Below are positions 43,543 through 52,644 of a DNA stretch of 64,000 nucleotides, in pieces (the stretch's first letter is position 1; the number at the start of each line of letters is the position of its first letter). The position numbers were made by a program, and so were the translations under genes. The notes beneath the pieces were generated by a model, which saw only the letters and a list, made by a program, of their open reading frames with translations, was not told the origin of the DNA and searched no databases. The DNA is from DASTQL01 sp035761805 (GTDB lineage Bacteria > Actinomycetota > Actinomycetes > Jiangellales > Jiangellaceae): assembly GCA_035761805.1 (NCBI GenBank), contig DASTQL010000141.1:1-64000 (forward strand), in the 5' to 3' direction.

Positions 43543-44336
43543 ACGTGGAGGTGAGCGCCCGGGTACTGTCCCGACGCCTGGCATCGGTCGCCCTGGCGGC
43601 CGGGCTGGTGCTGGGCACGGCGCCGGTGCCGCTCGCGGCGGGGCACGGCGGTGGGCCGCCACGGATGACGGTGACCAACAAGGTCCATGCGGCGGTGCAC
43701 AAGGACGACCGGGTCAAGACCCGGGTGAAGTGGCAGGACCGGAACACGCGCGCTCGCACGGTGAAGGTCCGCAACGAGGCCTTCGCCTACGCCTCGTGCC
43801 GCGACTGCGGGGCAGCAGCCGTGGCCTTCCAGGTGCTGCTGGCCAGCCGCGTCACCGACCTCACCGTCACCAACGACGCCGTGGCCGTCAACAAGCGGTG
43901 CGACAGCTGCGCGACCTTCGCCGGCGCCTACCAGTTCGTGGTCGCGGGCGATGGTGACCTGCGGCTGACCCGGGCGGGGGCGGCCTCGCTGCGGAAGCTG
44001 CAGTGGCAGGTCAACCGCATGCGTGCGGCCCGGCTCGACCCCCTGGAGGCGCAGGTCCGGGCCGACCAGCTGGCCGACCAGGTGCTGCAGGTGCTCCTGA
44101 CCGAGGTGGTGGCCAAGCCGCTGCGGTCCTCCCGGCAGGGCGGGCGCCCGCCGGTGCCCGCGGGGCCAGGTACCTCCGGGTCCGGTGGCGCCGGTGCAAC
44201 GGCGGAGGTCGCGCCGGGTGACCCGCTCTCGGCCGCTGCTCTGGACGACTCCACGACCCTGACCCTGCCCTCGGAAGCAGGGCGCGGCGTCTCGGTCACC
44301 CTGTACCGCGACGTGGATCTCGACCCGGCCGGCTGA
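43539..44336 (+). CDS. Secreted protein with two CxxC motifs
   Basis: A 265-residue protein with a signal peptide (basic RVLSRRLAS, hydrophobic core to about residue 33, then LAAGHGGG). The conserved-looking part is about residues 72-135: NEAFAYASCRDCGAAAVAFQVL and AVAVNKRCDSCATFAGAYQFVV, i.e. Cys87/Cys90 and Cys121/Cys124. The rest is helical, then a Gly/Pro/Ser-rich tail. The Asn/Ala/Val-rich repeats resemble the cores of the two small peptides. GTG start overlaps the stop of the M50-ATPase gene (GTGA), so it belongs to the same operon. Family not recognised. Confidence 0.75.
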   Translation: MNVEVSARVLSRRLASVALAAGLVLGTAPVPLAAGHGGGPPRMTVTNKVHAAVHKDDRVKTRVKWQDRNTRARTVKVRNEAFAYASCRDCGAAAVAFQVLLASRVTDLTVTNDAVAVNKRCDSCATFAGAYQFVVAGDGDLRLTRAGAASLRKLQWQVNRMRAARLDPLEAQVRADQLADQVLQVLLTEVVAKPLRSSRQGGRPPVPAGPGTSGSGGAGATAEVAPGDPLSAAALDDSTTLTLPSEAGRGVSVTLYRDVDLDPAG

Positions 44337-44378
44337 CGGGACCGGCCGGCCTTCGCCGGGCCCCGCGGAGCCCGGCGA

Positions 44379-44415
44379 GGCGGGTGCCCCGTGGGCGCGC
44401 CACGGGGCACCCGCC
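44379..44415. terminator. Strong bidirectional hairpin terminator
   Basis: A perfect 15-bp stem (GGCGGGTGCCCCGTG with its complement) and 7-base loop stands between the convergent CxxC-protein and clpC genes. A second hairpin (CGCCGGGC/GCCCGGCG plus GCCT/AGGC) precedes it at about 44350-44380. Neither has a U-tract, as is normal in actinobacteria. Confidence 0.75.
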
Positions 44416-44452
44416 GCCGTGCCGCGGCCGTCCCTGTCCTCGGCGCCGGCGC

Positions 44453-46969
44453 CTAGGCCGGACGGGCGTCCTTCGGCCCGGTCGCGGCCACCGGGGCGGC
44501 ATCGGGCAGCTGCGCCTTCGCGGTGCCGCTGAAGGTGAAGTTGCGGGCCCGGCCCTCGCCCTCGACGTCGACCAGCACGATCTGACCGGCCTTGAGCTCG
44601 CCGAAGAGGATCTTCTCCGACAGCGAGTCCTCGATCTCCCGCTGGATGGTGCGCCGCAGCGGGCGCGCCCCCAGGACGGGGTCGAAGCCGTGTTCGGCGA
44701 GCAGCTGCTTCGCCACGGGCGTGAGCTCGATGCCCATGTCCTTGTCGCGCAGCCGCTCGTCCACCCCGGTGATCATCAGGTCGACGATCCGGACGATCTC
44801 CTCCGGCGTGAGCTGGTGGAAGACGATGACGTCGTCGACCCGGTTGAGGAACTCCGGCCGGAAGTGCTGCTTGAGCTCCTCGGTGACCTTCGCCTTCATC
44901 CGGTCGTACGAGCTGTCCGCCTCACTGTTCGCGGAGAACCCCAGGTTGACGCCCTTGGCGATGTCGCGGGTGCCGAGGTTGGTGGTCATGATGATCACGG
45001 TGTTCTTGAAGTCGACCACGCGCCCCTGGGCGTCGGTCAGCCGGCCGTCCTCGAGCACCTGCAGCAGCGAGTTGAAGATGTCCGGGTGCGCCTTCTCGAC
45101 CTCGTCGAAGAGGACCACGGAGAACGGGCGCCGCCGCACCTTCTCGGTGAGCTGACCGCCCTCCTCGTAGCCCACGTAGCCAGGCGGCGAGCCGAACAGC
45201 CGCGACACCGTGTGCTTCTCGGAGAACTCGCTCATGTCGAGCTGGATTAACGCGTCCTCGTCGCCGAAGAGGAACTCCGCGAGCGCCTTGGACAGCTCGG
45301 TCTTGCCGACCCCCGAGGGGCCGGCGAAGATGAACGAGCCACCGGGGCGCTTGGGGTCCTTCAGTCCCGCCCGGGTGCGGCGGATCGCCTTCGAGAGCGC
45401 CGCGATGGCGTCCTCCTGGCCGATGATCCGCTTGTGGAGCTCGTCCTCCATGTGCAGCAGCCGGGAGGTCTCCTCCTCGGTCAGCTTGAAGACGGGGATG
45501 CCCGTCGCGGTCGCCAGGACCTCGGCGATCAGCTCGTCGTCGACCTCGGCGACCACGTCGAGGTCGCCTGCCTTCCACTGCTTCTCCCGCTCGGACTTCT
45601 GGGCGATGAGCTGCTTCTCGGAGTCGCGCAGCGCCGCGGCCTTCTCGAAGTCCTGCGCGTCGATCGCGGACTCCTTCTCCCGCCGGACACCGGCGATCCG
45701 CTCGTCGAACTCGCGCAGGTCCGGCGGCGCCGTCATCCGGCGGATGCGCAGCCGCGAGCCGGCCTCGTCGATGAGGTCGATCGCCTTGTCCGGCAGGAAA
45801 CGGTCGGAGATGTAGCGGTCGGCCAGCGTCGCCGCCGCCACCAGGGCACCGTCGGTGATCGAGACCCGGTGGTGGGCTTCGTACCGGTCGCGGAGCCCCT
45901 TGAGGATCTCGATGGTGTGCGCGAGCGTCGGCTCCTGCACCTGGATCGGCTGGAAGCGGCGCTCCAGCGCGGCGTCCTTCTCGACGTGCTTGCGGTACTC
46001 GTCGAGTGTGGTCGCGCCGATCGTCTGGAGCTCACCGCGGGCCAGCATCGGCTTGAGGATGCTCGCCGCGTCGATCGCGCCCTCGGCGGCGCCGGCACCG
46101 ACGAGGGTGTGGATCTCGTCGATGAACAGGATGATGTCGCCGCGCGTGCGGATCTCCTTGAGGACCTTCTTGAGCCGCTCCTCGAAGTCGCCGCGGTAGC
46201 GACTGCCGGCCACCAGGGCGCCCAGGTCGAGGGTGTAGAGCTGCTTGTCCTTGAGCGTCTCGGGGACCTCGCCCTTGACGATGCCCTGGGCCAGGCCCTC
46301 GACGACGGCGGTCTTGCCGACGCCGGGCTCACCGATGAGGACCGGGTTGTTCTTGGTCCTCCGGGAGAGGACCTGCATGACCCGCTCGATCTCCTTCTCC
46401 CGGCCGATGACCGGGTCGAGCTTGCCCTCCCTCGCGGCCTGGGTGAGGTTGCGGCCGAACTGGTCGAGGACGAGCGACGTCGACGGGGCCTCGGCCTGCG
46501 GGCCACCGGCCGTCGCGGCCTCCTTGCCGCCCTGGTAGCCCGAGAGCAGCTGGATGACCTGCTGGCGCACCCGGTTGAGGTCGGCGCCGAGCTTGTCCAG
46601 CACCTGGGCGGCCACGCCCTCGCCCTCCCGGATGAGGCCGAGGAGGATGTGCTCGGTCCCGATGTAGTTGTGCCCGAGCTGCAGCGCCTCGCGCAGCGAC
46701 AGCTCCAGGACCTTCTTGGCCCGCGGCGTGAAGGGGATGTGCCCGGACGGGGCCTGCTGGCCCTGTCCGATGATCTCCTCCACCTGCTGGCGGACGGCCT
46801 CGAGCGAGATGCCGAGGCTCTCGAGCGCCTTGGCCGCCACCCCTTCGCCCTCGTGGATGAGGCCGAGGAGGATGTGCTCGGTCCCGATGTAGTTGTGGTT
46901 GAGCATCCTGGCCTCTTCCTGGGCCAGGACGACGACGCGCCTCGCGCGGTCGGTGAACCTCTCGAACAT
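44453..46969 (-). CDS. clpC: ClpC ATP-dependent Clp protease ATPase subunit
   Basis: The Hsp100 unfoldase that feeds proteins to ClpP, 838 residues. The double Clp-N repeat is seen as two copies of [14 protein letters not shown] (near residues 24 and 99). AAA1 has GEPGVGKTA and [13 protein letters not shown]; the UVR middle domain is around residues 420-460 ([20 protein letters not shown]). AAA2 has GPSGVGKTE, the ClpP-docking region and [13 protein letters not shown]. It is essential in many actinobacteria. A ClgR-like box lies upstream at 47136-47152, and TAGCAT at 47042-47037 is a possible -10. Confidence 0.98.
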   Translation of the reverse strand: MFERFTDRARRVVVLAQEEARMLNHNYIGTEHILLGLIHEGEGVAAKALESLGISLEAVRQQVEEIIGQGQQAPSGHIPFTPRAKKVLELSLREALQLGHNYIGTEHILLGLIREGEGVAAQVLDKLGADLNRVRQQVIQLLSGYQGGKEAATAGGPQAEAPSTSLVLDQFGRNLTQAAREGKLDPVIGREKEIERVMQVLSRRTKNNPVLIGEPGVGKTAVVEGLAQGIVKGEVPETLKDKQLYTLDLGALVAGSRYRGDFEERLKKVLKEIRTRGDIILFIDEIHTLVGAGAAEGAIDAASILKPMLARGELQTIGATTLDEYRKHVEKDAALERRFQPIQVQEPTLAHTIEILKGLRDRYEAHHRVSITDGALVAAATLADRYISDRFLPDKAIDLIDEAGSRLRIRRMTAPPDLREFDERIAGVRREKESAIDAQDFEKAAALRDSEKQLIAQKSEREKQWKAGDLDVVAEVDDELIAEVLATATGIPVFKLTEEETSRLLHMEDELHKRIIGQEDAIAALSKAIRRTRAGLKDPKRPGGSFIFAGPSGVGKTELSKALAEFLFGDEDALIQLDMSEFSEKHTVSRLFGSPPGYVGYEEGGQLTEKVRRRPFSVVLFDEVEKAHPDIFNSLLQVLEDGRLTDAQGRVVDFKNTVIIMTTNLGTRDIAKGVNLGFSANSEADSSYDRMKAKVTEELKQHFRPEFLNRVDDVIVFHQLTPEEIVRIVDLMITGVDERLRDKDMGIELTPVAKQLLAEHGFDPVLGARPLRRTIQREIEDSLSEKILFGELKAGQIVLVDVEGEGRARNFTFSGTAKAQLPDAAPVAATGPKDARPA

Positions 46970-47135
46970 CGTCGGCGCTCCTCGTCGGCAGCGGTCTGGG
47001 TGTGCCCGGGGCGTTCCCGGCCCGCCGTACCAAGCATGCTAGCCCCGGCGCGGACACCCCTGCTCGACGTCCCGCCGGTCGGTACCGCAGTGACAACCGT
47101 CAGTGCAGCACCGGGTGTTCCGCCGGGAGGCACCC

Positions 47136-47152
47136 GTACGCCACCAGCGAAC
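47136..47152. promoter_or_regulatory. ClgR-like operator upstream of clpC
   Basis: On the minus strand it reads GTTCGCTGGTGGCGTAC, matching the ClgR pattern GTTCGC-N5-GCG-x-AC with one deviation from full symmetry. ClgR activates clpC and clpP genes in actinobacteria. It is 167 bases before the clpC start and 34 bases before the divergent SDR gene. Nothing else in 46970-47135 was recognised beyond the candidate -10. Confidence 0.6.
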
Positions 47153-47173
47153 GGTCCGGCGGTGATCGATGAC

Positions 47174-47179
47174 TAGGCT
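47174..47179 (+). promoter_or_regulatory. -10 box of a leaderless promoter for the SDR gene
   Basis: TAGGCT, six bases, then GTG at 47186; no Shine-Dalgarno site. Confidence 0.6.
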
Positions 47180-47185
47180 GCGCGG

Positions 47186-48004
47186 GTGCCGCAGCCCGCT
47201 GCCTCCCTACCCTCCCGTGGCGTCCTCGTCACCGGGGCGTCCCGGGGGATCGGGGCCGCGGTGGCGACAGCCTTCGCCGCCCGGGGCGACCGCGTGGCCG
47301 TGCACTACCGCGGCTCCCGTGACCGGGCGGAGGAGGTGCTCGCCGGGCTGGCCGGAGGGGGGCACGTCCTCGTCCGGGCCGACCTCGGCGACCCCGACGC
47401 CGTTCCGCCGATGGTCGATGCCGCGATCGACGCCCTGGGACGGGTCGACGTCCTCGTCAACAACGCCGCCGTCTACGACGACGACCCCGCCGCCACGGAC
47501 CGGCGGCTCGGCCACCGCCTGGCCGACACCCCGTACGAGGCGTGGGTGGTGGCCTGGCGGCGGACCGTCGAGGTCAACCTGCTGGGCACGGCCAACGTCA
47601 CCCACTGCGTGGCCCGGCACATGATCGACACGGAACCCGCCGACGGGGTCCCGCGGGGTCGGGTGGTCAACGTCGGCTCGCGGGGGGCATTCCGCGGGGA
47701 GCCGCGCGTTCCCGCCTACGGCGCCACCAAGGCGGGGGTGCACTCATTGGGCCAGTCGCTGGCGCGCGACCTGGGGTCGGCGGGCATAGCGGTGACGTCC
47801 GTCGCGCCCGGCTTCGTCGCGACCGAGATGGCGGAGGCGACCCTCGCCGGGCCGCGCGGCGACGAGGTGCGGTCACAGAGCCCGTTCGGCCGGGTGGCGG
47901 AGGCGGCCGAGGTGGCCGCGGCCGTGCTCTACCTGGCCTCCCCCGAGGCCGAGTGGGCCTCCGGCGCGGTGCTGGACCTCAACGGCGCCTCCTACCTGCG
48001 CTGA
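47186..48004 (+). CDS. Short-chain dehydrogenase/reductase, FabG-like
   Basis: A 272-residue classical SDR oxidoreductase. The cofactor motif is VLVTGASRGIGAAV, the NNAA motif is VLVNNAAVYDDD, the catalytic Ser lies in VVNVGSRGAF, and Tyr-xxx-Lys is in PAYGATKAGVHSL. SVAPGFVATEMAEAT and the C-terminal WASGAVLDLNGASYL are family-typical. Arg in the second turn suggests NADP(H). The substrate is unknown. The gene diverges from clpC. The 48005-48124 gap after it shows no clear terminator. Confidence 0.92.
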   Translation: MPQPAASLPSRGVLVTGASRGIGAAVATAFAARGDRVAVHYRGSRDRAEEVLAGLAGGGHVLVRADLGDPDAVPPMVDAAIDALGRVDVLVNNAAVYDDDPAATDRRLGHRLADTPYEAWVVAWRRTVEVNLLGTANVTHCVARHMIDTEPADGVPRGRVVNVGSRGAFRGEPRVPAYGATKAGVHSLGQSLARDLGSAGIAVTSVAPGFVATEMAEATLAGPRGDEVRSQSPFGRVAEAAEVAAAVLYLASPEAEWASGAVLDLNGASYLR

Positions 48005-48124
48005 CCGCCCCCGAATGACCACGTTCACCACCCTTGTCGGGGCTTCACCAGGGGTGCGCACCTCGTGATGGCACCAGCAGCCTCGTGGTGGCCGGTGGAT
48101 GCGGGTCCCAGGAGGCGACGGGCG

Positions 48125-49012
48125 TCATGTGCCCTGACGACGGGCTCGGGCAGCCACGAGGACAGCGGTTCCGAGCAGGCCCAGGAAGGCGACGCCCGCG
48201 ATGACAGCGCCGGTACCCGCGCTGGTGCCCTGGCCGGCGGGGACACCGGTCGGTACCGGCTTGGCGGTCGTCGGGGTCGGCTCCGGCTCGGGGGCACAGT
48301 CACCCTCGTCCGTCTCGCCCACCTCGTACTCCACGATGAGGAGCTCGAGCTCCTCGTTCGACGCACCCGCTGCGTACACGACCGTGACGACACCAGCAGT
48401 GATCTCGAGGTCGAACGGGCCGAGCAGCGACGACCCGTCCCCACTGAAGAGCAGCTCGGCCTCATACGTCCCCGACGGCACCAGACCGGAAGCCTCGGCG
48501 CCGGAGTTGACCTCAGTCAGGACGACTTCGCCGTCCAGGCTCAGGTCTGTCGTCGCAGCCCCGGCGACGTGCCGGAAGACCAGGGCGCCGTTGCCCGTGC
48601 ACGTGGGGTCGACCGGATCGACGAAGGAACTGAGCACGAGCTGCACGCCGTCGGCCCCGACGAAGGCGACCAGGGAGACGGCTTCGACGTCCGGTACGGT
48701 CACGGTCTCCGGCCCGATGAGCGGATCGGACAGATCGCCCTCGTCGGCTGCGCCGTCGACGACCGTGACCTCGGCCTCGGCGCCGGCAGGCAGCGTCAGC
48801 GGGAACGGGTTGTTCTCGCCGTCGAAAGCGAAGTCGTCGATGAGTCGAACGGCACCGTCGCCGAGGTCGGCGTAGACGTCGACGACCGCGCCCGGGAGGC
48901 CGTGCACGACGAGGACCTCGACGCCGGCCTGGGCCTGCGCGGGCTGGGCCAGGCCGGCCGGCAGGACGAGCGCCGCTGCGGCGGCCGCGACGAGGCGTCG
49001 GTGTACGCCCAT
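48125..49012 (-). CDS. Secreted DUF4397 protein with C-terminal membrane anchor
   Basis: A 295-residue surface protein. The signal peptide ends near AQA (residue 28). Two DUF4397-like beta domains follow: VEVLVVHGLPGAVVDVYAD ... and LVFRHVAGAATTDLSLDG ... with LPSGTYEAELL-type endings. A Pro/Thr-rich linker (EPEPTPTTAKPVPTGVP) precedes a hydrophobic helix and a basic end (ARARRQGT), giving a wall-spanning anchored protein. There is no LPxTG. Function unknown. Confidence 0.87.
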   Translation of the reverse strand: MGVHRRLVAAAAAALVLPAGLAQPAQAQAGVEVLVVHGLPGAVVDVYADLGDGAVRLIDDFAFDGENNPFPLTLPAGAEAEVTVVDGAADEGDLSDPLIGPETVTVPDVEAVSLVAFVGADGVQLVLSSFVDPVDPTCTGNGALVFRHVAGAATTDLSLDGEVVLTEVNSGAEASGLVPSGTYEAELLFSGDGSSLLGPFDLEITAGVVTVVYAAGASNEELELLIVEYEVGETDEGDCAPEPEPTPTTAKPVPTGVPAGQGTSAGTGAVIAGVAFLGLLGTAVLVAARARRQGT

Positions 49013-49117
49013 GATGCTTCCCCTCGGACGATCGGCACCGCTTCCCCACGGCGCCTGGCGGCGGAACCCTAGCAGCGAGCGAAGGCCGGAAACGCGGACG
49101 CCCTGACCGGGCGGCCG

Positions 49118-50107
49118 TCAGTCGAAGCACCACCCGGACTGCGGGTGCAGGGCCTCGATCTCCGCCTGGACGCCGGCGAAGAGCACCAACGGGCTGTCCG
49201 GCCCGACGTCCGGCCCGGGGGCCCAGAAGGCAAGCGCGGCATCGCCCTGGGGCACCACGTAGAGCGTGACGTCGCGCGGCGTGGACGACAAGACGCGCGT
49301 CTGCACCCGGTCGCCGTACGCCCGGGTCACGTCGGCCACACTGCTGCGTGCCGTGATGCCCCCGGGGGTGGTCACCTGGGGGTCCGTCGTGGTGAACGTC
49401 GTGAAGCTCCCGCCGGGCGGAGTCCCGGCGAAGCACCCGGCTCCGTCGATCCCGGTCACCTCCACGAAGTCCCCCGGCGCCTCGGCGTCGCCCAGGTGGA
49501 CCGTTGCCACCCCGGTGGCCTCCACCTGCTGCGCTGTCATCCCGAACCAGAGGGGTCCGATCCCGGAGGCACGCAGCTCGGTGACCGAGGGTGGTCCCTC
49601 CGTGGTCAACCGGGCCCACTGGGTAGGACCGAACCAGCCGTCGGGAACGTCGTCCATCAGCAGCTGGACCGCTCGGACGTTGGCCGCGTCGGCCTCGGAG
49701 AACTCGGCAGACGGCTCGTAGTCACCGCCCACCGGGTAGGCCGCACCGCCGAGCCAGACCAGGAACCGCTCGCCCATGACGGGGAAGCAGGGGTGGGTCG
49801 CCCCGACGGTGAAGTACTCACGCCCGGGTGCGGCGGTGCAGTCCGCCGTCGCCGGGGGCTCGGCCTCGCCGGGCTCGTCCGGCGGCTCCGGCGCCGGGAC
49901 GGCTTCGTCCGTCGGCCCGGGAGCCGGCTCCGCGGAGGGGGCGACCGGCTCAGGCGTGGCCACGTCGTCGGAGTCGGATCGGGCGAGCCACACGGCGGCC
50001 GCCACGGCGACGGCGAGGACGACGGCAGCGACCAGCACGAACCAGAGCCGGCGACGGCGAGGGTGATGCTGCTCGGGCGCACCCGGAGGGGTCAGCGTGG
50101 TGGTCAT
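49118..50107 (-). CDS. Membrane-anchored protein with peptidoglycan-binding-like segment
   Basis: A 329-residue protein with a His/Arg-rich cytoplasmic start, one membrane helix (about 21-42) and an acidic Pro/Glu linker. The segment YEPSAEFSEADAANVRAVQLLMDDVPDGWFGPTQWARL (about 130-170) resembles a PG_binding_1 domain with its FGPxT turn. The last 140 residues (IGPLWFGMTAQQVEATGV ...) form an unrecognised domain seen in secreted actinobacterial proteins. Four Cys may pair outside the cell. ATG start. Confidence 0.75.
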   Translation of the reverse strand: MTTTLTPPGAPEQHHPRRRRLWFVLVAAVVLAVAVAAAVWLARSDSDDVATPEPVAPSAEPAPGPTDEAVPAPEPPDEPGEAEPPATADCTAAPGREYFTVGATHPCFPVMGERFLVWLGGAAYPVGGDYEPSAEFSEADAANVRAVQLLMDDVPDGWFGPTQWARLTTEGPPSVTELRASGIGPLWFGMTAQQVEATGVATVHLGDAEAPGDFVEVTGIDGAGCFAGTPPGGSFTTFTTTDPQVTTPGGITARSSVADVTRAYGDRVQTRVLSSTPRDVTLYVVPQGDAALAFWAPGPDVGPDSPLVLFAGVQAEIEALHPQSGWCFD

Positions 50108-50253
50108 GACCGTTCGCCTCCACCATCGACGCTACTCGGGCGTCGCCTGTCGCACATGAGGCCCAAGACCCCACTCCGAGTGGATTCCCGACGGGGTGCC
50201 CGCCGTGGTAGGCAGGCCCGGCGAAGGAACCCCGGACGAGGACGGACGAGCGC

Positions 50254-50934
50254 ATGGGTGACGTGGCCGTGGTCATGGGCGCGGGGCCGAGGCTCGGTCG
50301 CGCGGTGGCGACCGCCCTCGCCCGCCGGGGCGCCGCCGTCGCCCTGCTGGCGCGCTCGGCGGCGCGGCTCGCGGAGCTGGCCGGCGAGGTGGGAGCAGCC
50401 GGTCCCGGGCGTGCGCTGCCGGTCGCCGTCGACCTCGCCGACGAGGAGTCCGTCCGCACGGCCTTCGCGATGGTGCGCCAGGAGCTGGGCGACCCCACCG
50501 TCGTCGTCCACAACCCCTCCGTGACGATCGAGGGGGCCGCCACGACGACGCCGTACGGAGCGCTGATGTCGGCCCTGCGGACCAGCCTCGGGTCCCTGCT
50601 CGTGGCCGCACAGGAGGTGGCCCCCGCGATGCGAGCCGCCGGCCGGGGGACGATCGTCGCGACCGGCTCCCAGGCCGCCCTGGCCGGCTCCACCTGGTCG
50701 GCCGCCGTCGGGATCCAGAAGGCGGCGGTGCGTAACCTGGCGCTGTCGCTCGCCGCGGAGCTGGGCGGAGCGGGTGTCCACGTGGCCACGGTGACGGTCA
50801 TGGGATCGCTGGGCCGTCCGGGCTTCGAGGTCGACGCGATCGCGGAGGAGTACACCCGGCTCGTCGACGAGACCGGCGGCCCGCCCGACCGGTGGCGCAC
50901 CGACGTGGCCTGGCACGCCGGCGGTGCCCGGTGA
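50254..50934 (+). CDS. Atypical SDR protein lacking the catalytic tyrosine
   Basis: A 226-residue SDR-fold protein. The cofactor region is VAVVMGAGPRLGRAVATAL and the usual NNAG is VVVHNPSV. The active-site Ser is in IVATGSQAAL, but Tyr-xxx-Lys is replaced by VGIQK (Val where Tyr is expected), and MGSLGRPG stands for the PG motif. Dehydrogenase activity is therefore doubtful. GAGGACGGACGAG precedes the ATG. The AGE-family gene starts in its stop codon (GTGA), so the two act together. Confidence 0.85.
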   Translation: MGDVAVVMGAGPRLGRAVATALARRGAAVALLARSAARLAELAGEVGAAGPGRALPVAVDLADEESVRTAFAMVRQELGDPTVVVHNPSVTIEGAATTTPYGALMSALRTSLGSLLVAAQEVAPAMRAAGRGTIVATGSQAALAGSTWSAAVGIQKAAVRNLALSLAAELGGAGVHVATVTVMGSLGRPGFEVDAIAEEYTRLVDETGGPPDRWRTDVAWHAGGAR

Positions 50935-52148
50935 CCGGCGTCGACGACGTCTGGCTGGCGGCGGAGTGCGACCGTCTCCTCGACTTCGCGGCGGCCTCGC
51001 GCCACCCTGACGGGGGCTTCGCGTGGCTCGACCAGCAGGGCCGGCCGGAGCTCGACCGGCCCGTGGAGACCTGGATCACCTGCCGGATGACCCACGTCTT
51101 CTCCGTCGCCGACCTGATGGGCCGCCCCGGCGCGAGCGAGCTCGCCGACCACGGCGTCTCCTGCCTCACCGACGGCATGCTGCGCGACGACGAGCACGAG
51201 GGCTGGTACGCCGCCGCGACTCCCGAAGGCCCGACCGTTCCGGACAAGCGGGCCTACGAGCACGCCTTCGTCGTGCTGGCCGCGAGCAGCGCCACCGCAG
51301 CCGGGCGGCCGGGCGCCGAACGGCTGCTGGCCGTCGCCCTCGACGTCCTGGACCGCCGGTTCTGGCGCGAGGCCGACGGGATGCTCGTCGACGTCTGGGA
51401 CCGCACCTGGACCGACCTCGAGCCCTACCGGGGCGTCAACGCCAACATGCACGGCGTCGAGGCGCTCCTCGCCGCCGCGGACGTGACCGGCGAAGACGCC
51501 TGGCGGTCGCGGGCCGCCCGCGTGACCGAGCGGGTCGTCCACGGCTGGGCCCGGGAGCACTCGTGGCACCTGCCCGAGCACTTCGACCCGTCCTGGCGGC
51601 CGCTGCCCCAGTACAACGCCGACGACCGCGCCCACCCGTTCCGCCCGTACGGCGTGACGATCGGCCACCTGCTCGAGTGGTCGCGCCTGGCCCTCCACCT
51701 GCGTGCGGCGACGGGAGCCACGGCCCCGGGTTGGCTGCTGGACGACGCCGTGGACCTCTTCGAGACCGCCGTACGGGAGGGGTGGTCGGTCGACGGCGCC
51801 GAGGGGTTCGTCTACACGGTGGACTGGGACGGCACGCCGGTGGTCCGCGACCGCCTGCACTGGGTGGTCGCCGAGGCGATCGCCGCCGCCTCCGCCCTCC
51901 ACGAGGCGACCGGTGAGCCCCCCTTCGCCAGCTGGGCCGCGACCTGGTGGGACCACGCGGACCGGCTCTTCGTCGACCGCGACGGCGGTTCCTGGCACCA
52001 CGAGCTCGACCCCGGCAACCACCCGGCGGCGTCGGTGTGGCCGGGCAAGCCCGACGCGTACCACGCCGTCCAGGCCACCCTGCTGCCGCGGCTGCCACTC
52101 TCGCCGACCCTGGCCACCGCCGTGGCCCGCGGGCTCCTGCGGGGGTGA
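50931..52148 (+). CDS. AGE-family epimerase/isomerase
   Basis: A 405-residue (alpha/alpha)6-barrel protein of the N-acylglucosamine 2-epimerase group (which includes mannose isomerase and YihS). Active-site-type segments are ETWITCRMTHVFSVAD, KRAYEHAFVVLA, GVNANMHGVEALLAAADV, RPYGVTIGHLLEWSRLAL and LHWVVAEAIAAASAL, with the conserved histidines. It probably interconverts aldose and ketose sugars. GTG start coupled to the atypical SDR gene. A strong terminator follows. Confidence 0.9.
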   Translation: MTGVDDVWLAAECDRLLDFAAASRHPDGGFAWLDQQGRPELDRPVETWITCRMTHVFSVADLMGRPGASELADHGVSCLTDGMLRDDEHEGWYAAATPEGPTVPDKRAYEHAFVVLAASSATAAGRPGAERLLAVALDVLDRRFWREADGMLVDVWDRTWTDLEPYRGVNANMHGVEALLAAADVTGEDAWRSRAARVTERVVHGWAREHSWHLPEHFDPSWRPLPQYNADDRAHPFRPYGVTIGHLLEWSRLALHLRAATGATAPGWLLDDAVDLFETAVREGWSVDGAEGFVYTVDWDGTPVVRDRLHWVVAEAIAAASALHEATGEPPFASWAATWWDHADRLFVDRDGGSWHHELDPGNHPAASVWPGKPDAYHAVQATLLPRLPLSPTLATAVARGLLRG

Positions 52149-52154
52149 GACGAC

Positions 52155-52187
52155 CATCCGCCCCCGGACCGGGTCCGGGGGCGGATG
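52155..52187. terminator. Bidirectional hairpin terminator
   Basis: A perfect 14-bp stem CATCCGCCCCCGGA with its complement and a CCGGG loop lies between the convergent AGE-family and lsr2 genes. Confidence 0.75.
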
Positions 52188-52215
52188 CGCGATCTGCCGA
52201 CGTACGGGGGGCCGC

Positions 52216-52545
52216 TCAGGAGTGGGCGGCCTCGTACTTCGCGACGACCTCGGCAGGGATGCGGCCGCGGTCGGACACCTTGAGGCCCTGCTCCTTGGCC
52301 CAGGTGCGGATCACGGCGGTGTCGGTGCCGGAGCGGGACGAGCCCCGCCCCCGGCCACCACGGGCGCGCCCGCCGACCCGGCGGGCCGCACCCACGTACG
52401 ACGCGAAGGAGTCGCGCATCTTCGCGGCGTTCTTGCTCGACAGGTCGATCTCGTAGCTGACCCCGTCGAGGGAGAAGCTGACCGTCTCGTCGGCCGTCGC
52501 CCCGTCGAGATCGTCGACGAGCAGGACCTGGACCTTCTGCGCCAT
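52216..52545 (-). CDS. lsr2: Lsr2 nucleoid-associated xenogeneic silencer
   Basis: A 109-residue H-NS-like DNA-bridging protein. The N-terminal dimerisation part is AQKVQVLLVDDLDG ... ADETVSFSLDGVSYEIDLS, and the C-terminal AT-hook-like part includes IRTWAKEQGLKVSDRGRIPAEVVAKYEAA, where Lsr2 has an RGR minor-groove motif (here DRGRIP). A basic Gly/Arg-rich linker joins them. GGAAAGGAAG precedes the ATG. The 99-bp leader before it is less GC-rich than its surroundings, as expected for a self-bound region. Confidence 0.96.
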   Translation of the reverse strand: MAQKVQVLLVDDLDGATADETVSFSLDGVSYEIDLSSKNAAKMRDSFASYVGAARRVGGRARGGRGRGSSRSGTDTAVIRTWAKEQGLKVSDRGRIPAEVVAKYEAAHS

Positions 52546-52644
52546 CGCAGACTTCCTTTCCGACAATGGGCTGCGCCAGGGGATTGTGCGCGCGTCCATG
52601 AAAACGCACTCATGTCGCTTCCGCAATACCTGGGAATGGGCTTG

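Noticed and set aside
44386..47176. Long plus-strand open frames opposite clpC
   Set aside because: High GC content produces long antisense frames; the minus-strand protein is unmistakably ClpC.
48005..48124. Terminator hairpin between the SDR and DUF4397 genes (CCACCC ... GGGGTG)
   Set aside because: Arms are short and mismatched, much weaker than the hairpins at 44379 and 52155.
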